Shown: one piece after another, positions 45,844 through 55,048 of the stretch
Layout of the letters: the number at the start of each line of letters is the position of its first letter
Position numbering within the stretch: the stretch's first letter is position 1
NCBI GenBank assembly: GCA_030697175.1
Contig: JAUYQR010000009.1
Location: 1-64,000 of the forward strand
DNA length: 64,000 bases
Reading direction: 5' to 3'
From: Paracoccaceae bacterium
GTDB taxonomy: Bacteria; Pseudomonadota; Alphaproteobacteria; Rhodobacterales; Rhodobacteraceae
The notes under the pieces: model-generated
What the model saw: the letters and a program-made list of their open reading frames with translations, nothing else
What the model was told of the DNA's origin: nothing
The model's database searches: none
Position numbers and translations under genes: made by a program

Positions 45844-46760
45844 GGCAACAGCCCCGCCGTCACGGTGTAAAGCTCGTTCGGGGTAACCAGAAGGTCAAAG
45901 GCGATGCGCAATGATACCGCCAGCACCAGAAGCGACAGCAGGATGCGCAACTGTTCCGCCTTGAGCCGGACCCCGACCCGCGCGCCGATCTGCGCGCCGA
46001 TCACCCCGCCAAGGATCAGGAGGAGTGCCAGCAGCATGTCGAGCGACTGGTTGGTGACGGCGTGCATCACGGTGGTGAAGGCGGTCACGAAGATGATCTG
46101 GAAAAGCGAGGTGCCGACCACGACCTTGGTCGGCATTCCCAGCAGGTAGATCATCGCCGGCACCATGATGAAGCCCCCGCCGACGCCCATGATCGCAGCG
46201 AGGAAGCCGACGAGTGCGCCGACGATCAGCGGCGGGATCACGCTGATGTAGAGGCCCGAGGCGCGGAACTTCATCTTCAGGGGCAGCCCGTGGACCCAGG
46301 AATGCACATGCGAGCGACGGATCGGGGCGTTGACGTTGCGGCTGCGCAGAAGGCTGCGCAGGCTTTCCTGCAGCATCATCGCGCCGATCAGGCCCAGAAA
46401 CACCACGTAGGACAGTTGCACGAACAGGTCGATCTGGCCGGCCTTGGTCATCAACTGGAACACCCAGATGCCGACCGCGGAACCGATGACACCGCCCGCG
46501 AGGAGGACCGTTCCCATCCGGAAATCGACGGCCTTGCGCTTCATCTGCGCCAGCACGCCAGACACCGAGGAGGCGACTACCTGGTTTGCGCCGGTTGCCA
46601 CCGCAACGGCTGGCGGCACTCCGATGAAAAAGAGAAGCGGTGTGATCAGAAACCCGCCGCCCACGCCGAACATACCCGAAAGAAACCCGACGATGCCGCC
46701 GAGGCCGAGGATCAGGAAGGCATCGACCGAAACCTCGGCAATGGGCAGGTAAAGTTGCAT
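45840..46760 (-). CDS. sulfite exporter TauE/SafE family protein
   Basis: A 306-residue membrane protein with two homologous halves, each with the glycine-rich family signature (GFLSGMFGVGGGFLITPLLF and GFLAAIMGVGGGFIMVPAM). Members move sulfite, sulfoacetate or other anions across the inner membrane. It is coupled to the TIGR02186 gene. Confidence 0.92.
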   Translation of the reverse strand: MQLYLPIAEVSVDAFLILGLGGIVGFLSGMFGVGGGFLITPLLFFIGVPPAVAVATGANQVVASSVSGVLAQMKRKAVDFRMGTVLLAGGVIGSAVGIWVFQLMTKAGQIDLFVQLSYVVFLGLIGAMMLQESLRSLLRSRNVNAPIRRSHVHSWVHGLPLKMKFRASGLYISVIPPLIVGALVGFLAAIMGVGGGFIMVPAMIYLLGMPTKVVVGTSLFQIIFVTAFTTVMHAVTNQSLDMLLALLLILGGVIGAQIGARVGVRLKAEQLRILLSLLVLAVSLRIAFDLLVTPNELYTVTAGLLP

Positions 46761-46844
46761 GGACAGTGGCCCAATGGGGCTGGAACCAGAGGTATGTTCA
46801 AAGGCTTGCGCGCCTTTGCGGGCGATGTCAAACGCTGTTGGACC

Positions 46845-47663
46845 TCATCGCAGCGACGTCAGGAATTCCCGCAGGATGCGTTCCAGTTTTGCCGCACCAA
46901 GGGGGGCCATCGCCTTGGTGTGTTCGTGGCTGATCTGTTCGTTCGAGAGCCCGGCGGCCATGTTGGTGATGGTGGAAATGGCCGCCACCTTCAGGCCAAG
47001 GAAGCGGGCGAGGATGATCTCGGGCACGGTGGACATGCCGACGGCGTCACCGCCAAGGGTCTTCAGCATGCGGATTTCGGCCGGGGTTTCAAACGATGGG
47101 CCGGAGTACCAGCAGTACACCCCTTCGGCCAGAGGAATGCCCAGCGAGGCCGCTGCCGCGCGAAGCCGGGCGCGCAGCATTTGGTCATGTGCATCGGTCA
47201 TCGGCACGAAGCGCGCGTCGGTCTTTTCGCCGATCAGCGGGTTCAGCCCGTTGTAGTTGATGTGGTCGGACAGAAGCATCAAATCGCCAGGGGCCACGTC
47301 CGCCCGCATCGAGCCGGCGGCGTTGGTGACGATCAGGCTGTCGGCCCCCAGCGCCTTGAGCACGGTCAGGGGCAGCCGCATCGCCGCCGGATTGCCGTTT
47401 TCATAGTAGTGTTCGCGGGCGCCGAACACCGCGACGCGGACGCCTTCAAGATCGCCGATCGTCAGCATCGGGGTGTGACCGGACACGCCGACATGCGGAA
47501 ATCCGGGCAGATCGGCATAGGGGATCGCCACGCCATCGACCGCCTGACCAAGATGCCCGAGGCCAGAGCCGAGGATCAGGCCGAGCTTGACCGGCGCTTC
47601 ACCCGCGCGGGCGCGGATCGTGGCGGCTAGGATCGTGGCGGCTAGGGCGGAGGCTTCGGTCAT
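46845..47663 (-). CDS. purine-nucleoside phosphorylase
   Basis: A 272-residue trimeric-type PNP that splits purine nucleosides with phosphate. LILGSGLGHLG (phosphate), REHYYENG, TNAAGSM, and the base-site GPSFETPAEI and AISTITNMAAG are visible. It follows the BMP-type nucleoside transporter genes on the same strand, so imported nucleosides are its likely substrate. A 15-base in-frame direct duplication (47615-47629, 47630-47644) repeats five residues near the N-terminus. Confidence 0.94.
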   Translation of the reverse strand: MTEASALAATILAATIRARAGEAPVKLGLILGSGLGHLGQAVDGVAIPYADLPGFPHVGVSGHTPMLTIGDLEGVRVAVFGAREHYYENGNPAAMRLPLTVLKALGADSLIVTNAAGSMRADVAPGDLMLLSDHINYNGLNPLIGEKTDARFVPMTDAHDQMLRARLRAAAASLGIPLAEGVYCWYSGPSFETPAEIRMLKTLGGDAVGMSTVPEIILARFLGLKVAAISTITNMAAGLSNEQISHEHTKAMAPLGAAKLERILREFLTSLR

Positions 47664-47691
47664 CGGCTGCTCTTTCGGGTTTCTGGCGGAG

Positions 47692-47746
47692 CGGGTGGTT
47701 TCACACCCCCCGCACCCTCGTGGGATATGTGTCCAAAGAGGAAGGG
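47692..47746 (+). repeat. dispersed GGTTTCACACCCCCC element, copy 2
   Basis: Related to 11351-11410 and 60159-60214: ggtttcacaccccccgcaccctcgtgggatatgtgtccaaagaggaagggg, given here as its shared pieces tttcacacccccc, gtgggatat and aaagaggaagg. It fills nearly all of the gap between the ABC permease stop and the phosphorylase start. Confidence 0.78.
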
Positions 47747-47747
47747 G

Positions 47748-48716
47748 TCAGCGTTCCTTTACGTACGGCTCGCCGCCTGCACGGGGCGGGATGGCCTTGC
47801 CGATGAAGCCTGCCAGCACCACGACCGTCAGGATGTAGGGGAGCGCGTCGAGGAAGGGGACGGGAATCTTCACCTGCACCACCGCCTCGACCACATCGGG
47901 GCGCAGGGCGAGGGCCTGGAAGAAGCCGAAGAGAAGGCAGGCCCAGAGCGCAGCGACCGGCCGCCATTTTGCGAAGATCAGGGCGGCAAGCGCGATGTAG
48001 CCGCGGCCTGCGGTCATCTCGCGCCCGAAGCCGGCCTGCAGGGCGGTTGCCATGTAAGCGCCTGCAAGGCCGCAGAGGATGCCGGTGATGCCCACGGCGG
48101 CAAAGCGCAGGCCGACGACGGAGACGCCCGCAGTATCGACCGCTGCCGGGTTTTCGCCGACCGCGCGGAGGCGCAGGCCAAAGCGCGTGCGGTAAAGCAC
48201 CCACCAGGTGAAGGGCACCAGTGCGATGGCGAGGTAGACGAGGAAGGAGTGGCCCGAGATCACCTCGTGATAGAGAGGGCCGAAGATCGGCACGTCTTTC
48301 AACGCATCCGCGAAGGGCAGGGTGATCGGGCCGAAGCGCCCATCACCGGTAAGGGGCGGGGTGCGCCCGCCCTGGCCGAACAGACGCTGGGCAATGAGCA
48401 CGGTGATGCCGGAGGCGAGGAAATTGAGCGCCACGCCGGCAATGAGCTGGTTGCCCCGAAAGGTGATCGATGCGAGCCCATGGATCGCCGCCAGCACCAG
48501 CGAGGCGCCGATGCCTGCGAGCAGGCCAAGCCAGACCGAGCCTGTGAGGAACGCAACCGCGCCCGAGGCCATCGCGGCCATCAGCATCTTGCCTTCAAGC
48601 CCGATGTCGAACACGCCGGCGCGTTCGGAGTAAAGCCCGGCGAGGCAGGCAAGCAGCAAGGGCGTGGCCAGCCGCAGCGTCGAGTCGAGGATTTGCAGCA
48701 GCGTTGCGTAATCCAT
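47748..48716 (-). CDS. nucleoside ABC transporter permease (second subunit)
   Basis: A 322-residue inner-membrane permease with about nine helices, of the BPD_transp_2 type used by BMP-dependent nucleoside importers. LYSERAGVFDIGLEGKMLM and VGENPAAVDTAGV are characteristic. Its ATG shares a base with the stop of the first permease (TGATG). Confidence 0.92.
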   Translation of the reverse strand: MDYATLLQILDSTLRLATPLLLACLAGLYSERAGVFDIGLEGKMLMAAMASGAVAFLTGSVWLGLLAGIGASLVLAAIHGLASITFRGNQLIAGVALNFLASGITVLIAQRLFGQGGRTPPLTGDGRFGPITLPFADALKDVPIFGPLYHEVISGHSFLVYLAIALVPFTWWVLYRTRFGLRLRAVGENPAAVDTAGVSVVGLRFAAVGITGILCGLAGAYMATALQAGFGREMTAGRGYIALAALIFAKWRPVAALWACLLFGFFQALALRPDVVEAVVQVKIPVPFLDALPYILTVVVLAGFIGKAIPPRAGGEPYVKER

Positions 48717-50185
48717 CACACGGCCCCCAGCTTGCGGCTTTGGAAAAGCCCGAAGGCCTTGGTCAGCAGCATCCGCACCATCATGTCCAAGGCACCGGTG
48801 AACAGGATCACCAGTCCCTGCACGACAATCCGCATCTCGATCGGGATCGAGGTCCAGAGGCCCAGCTCGGCCCCGCCCTGGTAAAGGAAGCCGAAGAGGA
48901 AGGCCGCCAGAACCACGCCGAACGGGTGATTGCGCCCCATCAGCGCCACCGCGATGCCGATGAAACCGGCGCCTTCGGCGGAGTTCTGCAACAGCCGCTC
49001 GGCTTCGCCCATGACGTTGTTGATGCTCATCATCCCGGCCAGCGCGCCGGACAGGATCATCGTCACGAGGATGATCTTCGTCGGGTTGATGCCCGCGTAT
49101 TTCGCCGCAGGTTCGGATTTGCCAAAGGCGCGGATCTGGTAGCCAAGCCGGGTGCGCCAGAGGATCGCCCAGACCACCACCGCCATCGCCAATGCGATGA
49201 AGAGGGTGACGTTGGCTGGCACCGGCTTGAGGAAGATCAGGTTGAAGCCGGGAATCATGTCCAGCGTCGGCAGCTTCGCGCCTTCGGGAAAGCGGGCGGT
49301 GGCCGGGTCCATCTGGCCTGCCGGGCGCAGCACGTCGACCAGAAGATAGACGATCAGCGCCGAGGCGATGTAGTTGAACATGATCGTGGTGATGACGATG
49401 TGGCTGCCGCGCTTGGCCTGCAGGTAGGCCGGGACCGCTGCCCAAGCCGCGCCGAAGGCCGCCGCACCGAGGGTTGCGGCCAGCAGGGCCAGCGACCAGT
49501 GCGGCCAGGGGAAAGCAAGGCAGACCAGTGCGACGCCAAGGCCTCCAAGCTGCGCCTGACCCTCACCGCCGATATTGAAGAGGCTGGCGTGGAAGGCAAT
49601 GGTCACCGCAAGGCCGGTGAAGATGAAGCTGGTGGTGTAGTAAAGCGTGTAGCCCCAGCCATAGGACGAGCCCAGCGCGCCGTCGACCATGACGTTGATC
49701 GCCTCGACCGGGCTTTGCCCGATGGCCAGAAGCACCAGCGCCGAGATGATCGCGGCCAGCAAGAGCGAGATCAGCGGCACCAGGATGAGATCGGCCCAAC
49801 GCGGAAACATTGCGTTTGAGGTCTCGTCCATCGGTTCATCGGCAAATCGGCTGCCAATTGCTAAACTTGGTCTAATAGCCAGGAAAGCAAGGAATAATTG
49901 TCCGGCAAGAGGGACGAAAGCTAGAATGGTGAATGCTGCTGATAGTCCGCTGTCATGGCACCGTCGAGCCACTGCGGAAATCGTAGGCACAAGAAGTATT
50001 GATCCTACCACAATCGTCGTCGGTCCAAAACACTGAAAGCCGAAAAGGAACCGATCAATTGCTATCGAAACCAACGCCAGAGCAAGCAAAACTACAAGGA
50101 AGGCTCTAAAGGGACCGCGTGTCAAACGACCGGAAAAATGGCCATCATGAAGTATTGTGCTTCTGTAAGCTGCTGCGAAATCCAT
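48716..50185 (-). CDS. DUF805 domain fused to nucleoside ABC transporter permease
   Basis: A 489-residue protein. Residues 119-489 form the usual first permease of BMP-type importers (PRWADLILVPLISLLLAAII, SLFNIGGEGQAQLGG). Residues 1-118 are foreign to that family and match DUF805: HFSGRLTRGPFRAF near 17-30, three hydrophobic helices and ARRCHDSGLS near 73-82. By hand count 145 of 300 bases in 49861-50160 are G or C (48%), far below the neighbours, which suggests transfer. The fusion start overlaps the ATPase stop (TGATG). An internal ATG at 49831 could still give the unfused permease, but lacks a good ribosome-binding site. Confidence 0.9.
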   Translation of the reverse strand: MDFAAAYRSTILHDGHFSGRLTRGPFRAFLVVLLALALVSIAIDRFLFGFQCFGPTTIVVGSILLVPTISAVARRCHDSGLSAAFTILAFVPLAGQLFLAFLAIRPSLAIGSRFADEPMDETSNAMFPRWADLILVPLISLLLAAIISALVLLAIGQSPVEAINVMVDGALGSSYGWGYTLYYTTSFIFTGLAVTIAFHASLFNIGGEGQAQLGGLGVALVCLAFPWPHWSLALLAATLGAAAFGAAWAAVPAYLQAKRGSHIVITTIMFNYIASALIVYLLVDVLRPAGQMDPATARFPEGAKLPTLDMIPGFNLIFLKPVPANVTLFIALAMAVVVWAILWRTRLGYQIRAFGKSEPAAKYAGINPTKIILVTMILSGALAGMMSINNVMGEAERLLQNSAEGAGFIGIAVALMGRNHPFGVVLAAFLFGFLYQGGAELGLWTSIPIEMRIVVQGLVILFTGALDMMVRMLLTKAFGLFQSRKLGAV

Positions 50186-51726
50186 CACGCGGCCCCCTTT
50201 TCGGCGATGCCGGCCATCATCAGGCCAAGCTCGCGCTCGTTTGTGACTTCGGGGTCGCGGAAGCCCATGATCTGGCCATCGAACATCACGGCGATGCGGT
50301 CAGACAGGCTCATGATCTCGTCAAGTTCGACGCTGACCAGAAGGATCGCCTTGCCGGCATCGCGCAGCGCGACGATCTGGTTATGGATGAATTCGATCGC
50401 CCCGATATCCACGCCCCGCGTCGGCTGGCCGATCAGCAGAAGGTCGGGGTTGCGCTCCATCTCGCGCGCGACGACGATCTTCTGCTGGTTGCCGCCCGAA
50501 AAGGACTTCGCCGGAAGCGTCGCAATCGGCGGGCGCACGTCATAGGTCTTCATCTTCTTTTCGGTGTCGGCGCGCAGTGCGTCATTGTCCATGAAAAGCG
50601 CGTTTTTCTGGTATTCCGGCGCGTTGTGATAGCCGAAAGCCACATTTTCCCACGCGGTGAAATCCATGACCAGGCCAAGGTGCTGGCGGTCCTCGGGCAC
50701 GTGAGAGATGCCAGCCGCGCGCCGTGACTGGCCGTTGGCGCCAGCCCCGGTCAGGGGCAGATCGGCCCCCTTGAGGGTGATCCGCCCGGTCGCTGATGCA
50801 ATCCCGCCAAGCGCCTCAAGGAGTTCGGACTGCCCGTTGCCGGCAACCCCGGCGATGCCGAGGATCTCGCCGGCGCGAATCTCGAACGACACGCCCTTCA
50901 GGCGTTCGACCTTGTGTTCGTCGCGGACGCGCAGGTTTTCGACCTTGAGCACGACCGGCCCCGGTTTCGCGGGGCCCTTGGCGACCTCCAGCAAGACCTT
51001 GCGGCCGACCATCAGTTCGGCCAGCGCCTCGGGGCTGGTGTCGGCGGTCTTGACGGTGGCCACCATCGTGCCGCGCCGCATCACGCTGACATTGTCGGTC
51101 GCTTCCATGATCTCGCGCAGCTTGTGGGTGATCAGGATCACGGTCTTGCCCTGATCGCGCAGCCCGCCAAGGATGCGGAACAGATGGTCCGCCTCGTCGG
51201 GCGTCAGCACGCCGGTGGGTTCGTCGAGGATCAGGATGTCGGCCTGCCGGTAAAGCGCCTTGAGGATTTCGACGCGCTGCTGGTGGCCTACTGACAGGTC
51301 TTCGATCAGCGCGTCCGGATCGACGTCAAGCTCGTATTCCCGCGCGAGGTCGGTCAGTGCCTTGCGCGCCTTGGCGAGGCTGGTGTTCAGAAGCGCGCCA
51401 TCCTCGGCACCAAGGACGACGTTTTCCAACACGGTGAAATTCTGCACCAGCTTGAAATGCTGGAACACCATGCCGATGCCGGCGCGGATCGCGCTCTGGC
51501 TGTCGGGAATGGCGGTGAGGTTGCCGTTGATGAAGATCTGGCCGGCGTCGGCCTTGTAAAAGCCGTAGAGGATGCTCATCAACGTCGATTTGCCGGCGCC
51601 GTTTTCGCCGATGATGCCGTGGATGGTGCCTTTTGGCACCGCGATGTTGATGTCCTTGTTGGCCTGAACCGAGCCAAAGGCCTTGGAGATGCCTTTGAGT
51701 TCAATGGCATAGGCTGCATCGGCCAT
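50185..51726 (-). CDS. nucleoside ABC transporter ATP-binding protein (tandem ATPase)
   Basis: A 513-residue protein with two ABC ATPase halves. Walker A of the first is GENGAGKST, with signature LSVGHQQRVEI and Walker B ILILDEPT; the second half has a degenerate Walker A (GVAGNGQSEL), signature FSGGNQQKIV and LLIGQPTRGVDIGA, typical of the sugar/nucleoside importer class. The ATG at 51726 follows GGGGGA. It lies between the binding-protein gene and the permeases. Confidence 0.94.
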   Translation of the reverse strand: MADAAYAIELKGISKAFGSVQANKDINIAVPKGTIHGIIGENGAGKSTLMSILYGFYKADAGQIFINGNLTAIPDSQSAIRAGIGMVFQHFKLVQNFTVLENVVLGAEDGALLNTSLAKARKALTDLAREYELDVDPDALIEDLSVGHQQRVEILKALYRQADILILDEPTGVLTPDEADHLFRILGGLRDQGKTVILITHKLREIMEATDNVSVMRRGTMVATVKTADTSPEALAELMVGRKVLLEVAKGPAKPGPVVLKVENLRVRDEHKVERLKGVSFEIRAGEILGIAGVAGNGQSELLEALGGIASATGRITLKGADLPLTGAGANGQSRRAAGISHVPEDRQHLGLVMDFTAWENVAFGYHNAPEYQKNALFMDNDALRADTEKKMKTYDVRPPIATLPAKSFSGGNQQKIVVAREMERNPDLLLIGQPTRGVDIGAIEFIHNQIVALRDAGKAILLVSVELDEIMSLSDRIAVMFDGQIMGFRDPEVTNERELGLMMAGIAEKGAA

Positions 51727-51788
51727 GTGGTCCCCCTGGCGCTCCGATCCCTGCTGCTTGTGGTCGCTGCTTGGGCCGTCTTGCGAAT

Positions 51789-51816
51789 GTGCCGCGCCAG
51801 TCAACTGGCGCGGCAC
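51789..51816 (-). terminator. strong intercistronic hairpin after the binding-protein gene
   Basis: A perfect 12-bp stem (gtgccgcgccag with ctggcgcggcac, loop tcaa/ttga) lies between the BMP gene stop (51840) and the ATPase start (51726). On the minus strand no T-run follows, so it may stabilise the upstream mRNA or attenuate transcription, giving excess binding protein. Confidence 0.75.
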
Positions 51817-51839
51817 TCTTTACTTCAGCCGAAGGCCGA

Positions 51840-52835
51840 TCAGAACGTGGCGGCCGGGCAGGTGTTGTCCGACATGTAGTCGTGCACGACAAGTTCGCCC
51901 GACTTGATCTTGGCAGCGGCCTCGTCGACCTTGGCCTGCATCTCCGGGGTCACCAGCGAGGCGTTGTTTTCGTCCATCGCGTAGCCGACGCCATCGTTGG
52001 CCAGACCCATCACGTTGATGCCCGGCTTCAGGTCGACACCTTCCTTGAACGCCTCATACACCGCGTTGTCGACGCGCTTCAGCATCGAGGTCAGCACTTT
52101 GCCGGGATGCATGTAGTTCTGGTTGCTGTCGACGCCGATTGACAGGATGCCAAGGTCGGCAGCCGTCTGCAGCACGCCGATGCCGGTGCCGCCAGCGGCT
52201 GCGTAGATCACGTCAGCGCCCTGGCTTTGCTGGGCGGTGGCAAGTTCCGCACCCTTCACCGGGTCGTTCCAGGCGGCCGGGGTGGTGCCGGTCATGTTCA
52301 GGATGACCTTGGCGGCCGGGTTTGCGGCAACGACACCTTGCGCATAGCCGCAGCCGAACTTGCGGATCAGCGGGATGTCCATGCCGCCGATGAAACCGAC
52401 AGTGCCGGTCTTCGACGCAAGGCCGGCCATCATGCCGACAAGGTAAGAGCCTTCATGTTCGTTGAACACCACCGATTTCACGTTCGGTTGATCGACGACC
52501 ATGTCGATGATCGCGAACTTGGTATCGGGGAAATCGGGGGCAACGGTGTTCAGCACGTCACCGAAGGCAAAGCCGGTCATCACGACCGGGTTCGCGCCGG
52601 ATTCGGCCAGACGGCGCAGCGCCTGTTCGCGCTGGGCTTCGGACTGCATCTCCAGTTCCTTGAACGTGCCGCCGGTTTCGGTGGCCCATTTCGTGGCGCC
52701 GTTGAACGCGGCTTCGTTGAAGGATTTGTCGAACTTGCCGCCAAGGTCGAAGATGATTGCGGGTTCGGCGGCGGCCACGCCGGCGGTCAGCGCCAGCGCG
52801 GCGGTGGCGCCGTAGAGGGATTTCATGAAGGTCAT
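51840..52835 (-). CDS. BMP family ABC transporter substrate-binding protein
   Basis: A 331-residue periplasmic protein. Its signal peptide is cleaved near GVAAA|EPA (about 22), with no lipobox Cys, unlike the lipoprotein PnrA/Bmp of spirochaetes. IFDLGGKFDKSFNEAAFNG and VIYAAAGGTGIGVL are typical of purine-nucleoside binding BMP proteins. GGGAG lies six bases before the ATG. It is first gene of the transporter operon. Confidence 0.94.
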   Translation of the reverse strand: MTFMKSLYGATAALALTAGVAAAEPAIIFDLGGKFDKSFNEAAFNGATKWATETGGTFKELEMQSEAQREQALRRLAESGANPVVMTGFAFGDVLNTVAPDFPDTKFAIIDMVVDQPNVKSVVFNEHEGSYLVGMMAGLASKTGTVGFIGGMDIPLIRKFGCGYAQGVVAANPAAKVILNMTGTTPAAWNDPVKGAELATAQQSQGADVIYAAAGGTGIGVLQTAADLGILSIGVDSNQNYMHPGKVLTSMLKRVDNAVYEAFKEGVDLKPGINVMGLANDGVGYAMDENNASLVTPEMQAKVDEAAAKIKSGELVVHDYMSDNTCPAATF

Positions 52836-52995
52836 CGGATGCTCCCGGTCGATTTTGTTGCTCTTGGCCGGGGATGCCGACGCAGGCCTTTGGCCCAAGA
52901 CTCGCACCCACCGGATCGTAGGCAAACTTGGGCGGAGTCGCTCGGGCCGGTCAAGGGATATTCCGCGTCGCAGAGGGTGAATTTTGACCGTCCGG

Positions 52996-53433
52996 TCAGG
53001 TTGCCGCAGGCGGCGCCGGTTTTCCAAGCGAACGGGACAGCACAAGCGCGTCCTCGGCCCGCCCGTCGGGGTGGCGGTAGTAGCCGCGCCGTCGCCCTGC
53101 CTCGGCAAAACCATGCGCCCGGTATAGCGCGATAGCCGCCAGATTGCCTGCGGCCACCTCAAGAAAAGCTGCCTCTGCCCCCCTCAGCCGCGCTTGATAC
53201 AGGAACCGCGCCATCAGCCTTGCCGCCATCCCGCGCCTGCGCGCCTGTGGGGCCACGGCCAGTGTCAGCACCTCCGCCTCGCCCGCCACCGCACGCCCCA
53301 GAAGGACGCCCTCAGCCTCGGTCAGCGCAAAGACGAAGGGGTCGGCCAGCATCGAAGCAAACTCTGCCGCCGTCCACGGTTTCGGCGTGGTGAAGCACAG
53401 CGCATGCAGCGCGGCCATTTCCTCGGCAGTCAC
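52996..53433 (-). CDS. rimI: ribosomal-protein-S18 alanine N-acetyltransferase
   Basis: A 145-residue GNAT protein. Motif A VAPQARRRGMAARLM binds acetyl-CoA; EVAAGNLAAIALYRAHGF is typical of RimI. It overlaps tsaB by four bases, the usual pairing of rimI with tsaB. Confidence 0.92.
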   Translation of the reverse strand: MTAEEMAALHALCFTTPKPWTAAEFASMLADPFVFALTEAEGVLLGRAVAGEAEVLTLAVAPQARRRGMAARLMARFLYQARLRGAEAAFLEVAAGNLAAIALYRAHGFAEAGRRRGYYRHPDGRAEDALVLSRSLGKPAPPAAT

Positions 53434-54032
53434 GGCAGGATCACTGGCGGTGGGTCCGACGGCGGGGCTGCATCCGCGCCGCGCAGGTAGAACGGTGCGG
53501 GCCTTGGCTGCGGCGTCAGGGCGCGCGCCGCCCCGATGCGGGCTATCGCCTCGGCCAGCGGCGCGGCGGGTGGCAGGGCGGCGTCGCCCGCCGCCGATCC
53601 GGTCGCAGCGGTCGCGACCACGACACCATCGGCAAGATGCGCAGGGCCGGCTCCGTCTGCGGTGAAGGTCTGCACATAAAGCTCGCCCCGCCGCGCATCT
53701 TCCACCACCGTCACCGGGCGCGGCAGGCCGTAAGCCAGCGCCTCAAGCCGCGTGACACCGACCGCCGGGATGCCAAGGCCAAGCGCCAGACCGCGTGCCG
53801 CCGCCACCGCGATCCGCACGCCAGTGAAGTTGCCCGGCCCCGTGCCGACGGCGATGGCCTTCAGGTCGCGCCAGCCGATGCCGCCTTCGGCCAGCACCTC
53901 TTCCAGCATCGGAACCAGACGTTCGGCCTGCCCCTTGGCCATCGCCTCGTCACGCAGGATAAGCCCGCCGTCCCATAGCAAAGCGGCCGCGCAATGCGCG
54001 GCCGATGTGTCGAAGGCGAGGATCGGCAGCAA
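53430..54032 (-). CDS. tsaB: tRNA threonylcarbamoyladenosine biosynthesis protein TsaB
   Basis: A protein of 200 residues with an ASKHA fold (ILAFDTSAAHCAAAL, GTGPGNFTGVRIAVAAARG) that partners TsaD in tRNA t6A formation. The start is uncertain: no ATG is present near the N-terminus; TTG at 54032 fits the family length, and a TTG at 54047 is also in frame and would overlap the end of the NifU-like gene. Proline/alanine-rich insert near 150-200. Confidence 0.93.
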   Translation of the reverse strand: MLPILAFDTSAAHCAAALLWDGGLILRDEAMAKGQAERLVPMLEEVLAEGGIGWRDLKAIAVGTGPGNFTGVRIAVAAARGLALGLGIPAVGVTRLEALAYGLPRPVTVVEDARRGELYVQTFTADGAGPAHLADGVVVATAATGSAAGDAALPPAAPLAEAIARIGAARALTPQPRPAPFYLRGADAAPPSDPPPVILP

Positions 54033-54036
54033 GACG

Positions 54037-54597
54037 TCAGGCCGCAACAGGCCGCACTTCCAGCACTTCGGGGATGTAGTGCCGCAGCAGGTTCTCGATC
54101 CCCATCTTCAGCGTCAGGGTCGAGGACGGGCAGCCCGCACAGGCACCCTGCATGTGCAGGTAGACCACGCCGCGGTCAAAGCCGTGAAAGGTGATGTCGC
54201 CACCATCCTGCGCCACGGCCGGACGAACGCGGGTATCCAGCAGTTCCTTGATCTGGCGCACGATGTCGCCATCCTCGCCGGTGTGTTCGGCATGGCCCGA
54301 GGCCGCCTGTTCGCCTTCGATCACGGGCGCGCCCGACTGGAAATGTTCCATGATCGCGCCAAGGATCGCCGGTTTGATGTGCTGCCATTCGACCGCGTCG
54401 GCCTTGGTCACCGTCACGAAATCGGTGCCGAAGAACACTCCCGTCACGCCGCCTGCCGCAAAGATGCGCCGTGCCAGCGGCGATTTCGCCGCCGCCGCTT
54501 CGCTGGGAAAATCTGCGGTGCCCAGTTCCAGCACGGTCTGACCGGGCAGGAATTTGAGCGTTGCCGGGTTTGGCGTGGATTCGGTCTGGATGAACAT
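54037..54597 (-). CDS. NifU family iron-sulfur carrier (Nfu type)
   Basis: A 186-residue protein with an N-terminal Nfu_N domain (MFIQTESTPNPATLKFLPG) and a C-terminal NifU domain with the cluster-binding C-x-x-C (GACAGCPSS). It delivers 4Fe-4S clusters to client enzymes. It lies just upstream of tsaB and is probably cotranscribed. Confidence 0.94.
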   Translation of the reverse strand: MFIQTESTPNPATLKFLPGQTVLELGTADFPSEAAAAKSPLARRIFAAGGVTGVFFGTDFVTVTKADAVEWQHIKPAILGAIMEHFQSGAPVIEGEQAASGHAEHTGEDGDIVRQIKELLDTRVRPAVAQDGGDITFHGFDRGVVYLHMQGACAGCPSSTLTLKMGIENLLRHYIPEVLEVRPVAA

Positions 54598-54673
54598 GGG
54601 GAATCTCCGACTATTCCACTCGGATATGCGCTTCGCAGAGCGTCATGTCAAGTTTGGAACCGTTCTAAACCGG

Positions 54674-55045
54674 TCAGAAAAGCACGACCCACCCGGCATA
54701 AAGCCCGGTTGCGACCAACAGGCACATCACCGCGAACGACCCCATGTCCTTTGCGGATTTGGCGAAGTCGGACCATCCGGGCGAGGCGTTGTCGACCAGT
54801 TCCTCGATTGCCGTGTTCAGCGCCTCGACCGCCAGCACAATGAGCGACAGGATGGCAAGACCGAGGAATTCGGTCAGACTGGCACCAACGGCGGCGAAAA
54901 GGGCAAGAAGGACTGCCAGCCCGATCACCTCTTGGCGAAAGGCCGACTCGCGCCACAAACGCCTTGCCCCACCGGCCGAATATCCGGCAGCCGCGATGAA
55001 ATGCGCAACCCCGGACTTGCGCGCGGGCTTTTCAAGTTTCTGCAC
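54674..55045 (-). CDS. dgkA: diacylglycerol kinase
   Basis: A 123-residue inner-membrane protein with three helices and the catalytic segment VEALNTAIEELVDN. It phosphorylates diacylglycerol. It starts three bases after the eptA stop, so the two form an operon in which DgkA recycles the diacylglycerol released by EptA. Confidence 0.94.
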   Translation of the reverse strand: MQKLEKPARKSGVAHFIAAAGYSAGGARRLWRESAFRQEVIGLAVLLALFAAVGASLTEFLGLAILSLIVLAVEALNTAIEELVDNASPGWSDFAKSAKDMGSFAVMCLLVATGLYAGWVVLF

Positions 55046-55048
55046 CTG

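Noticed and set aside
46799-46818. Caaaggc/gcctttg hairpin upstream of the TauE gene considered as a terminator
   Set aside because: The stem is only seven base pairs and lacks a T-run on either strand.
46062-48884. Two plus-strand open frames of about 390-520 codons opposite the TauE, phosphorylase and permease genes
   Set aside because: Composition is that of antisense translation (His, Arg, Asp, Gly-rich) and no family is recognisable.
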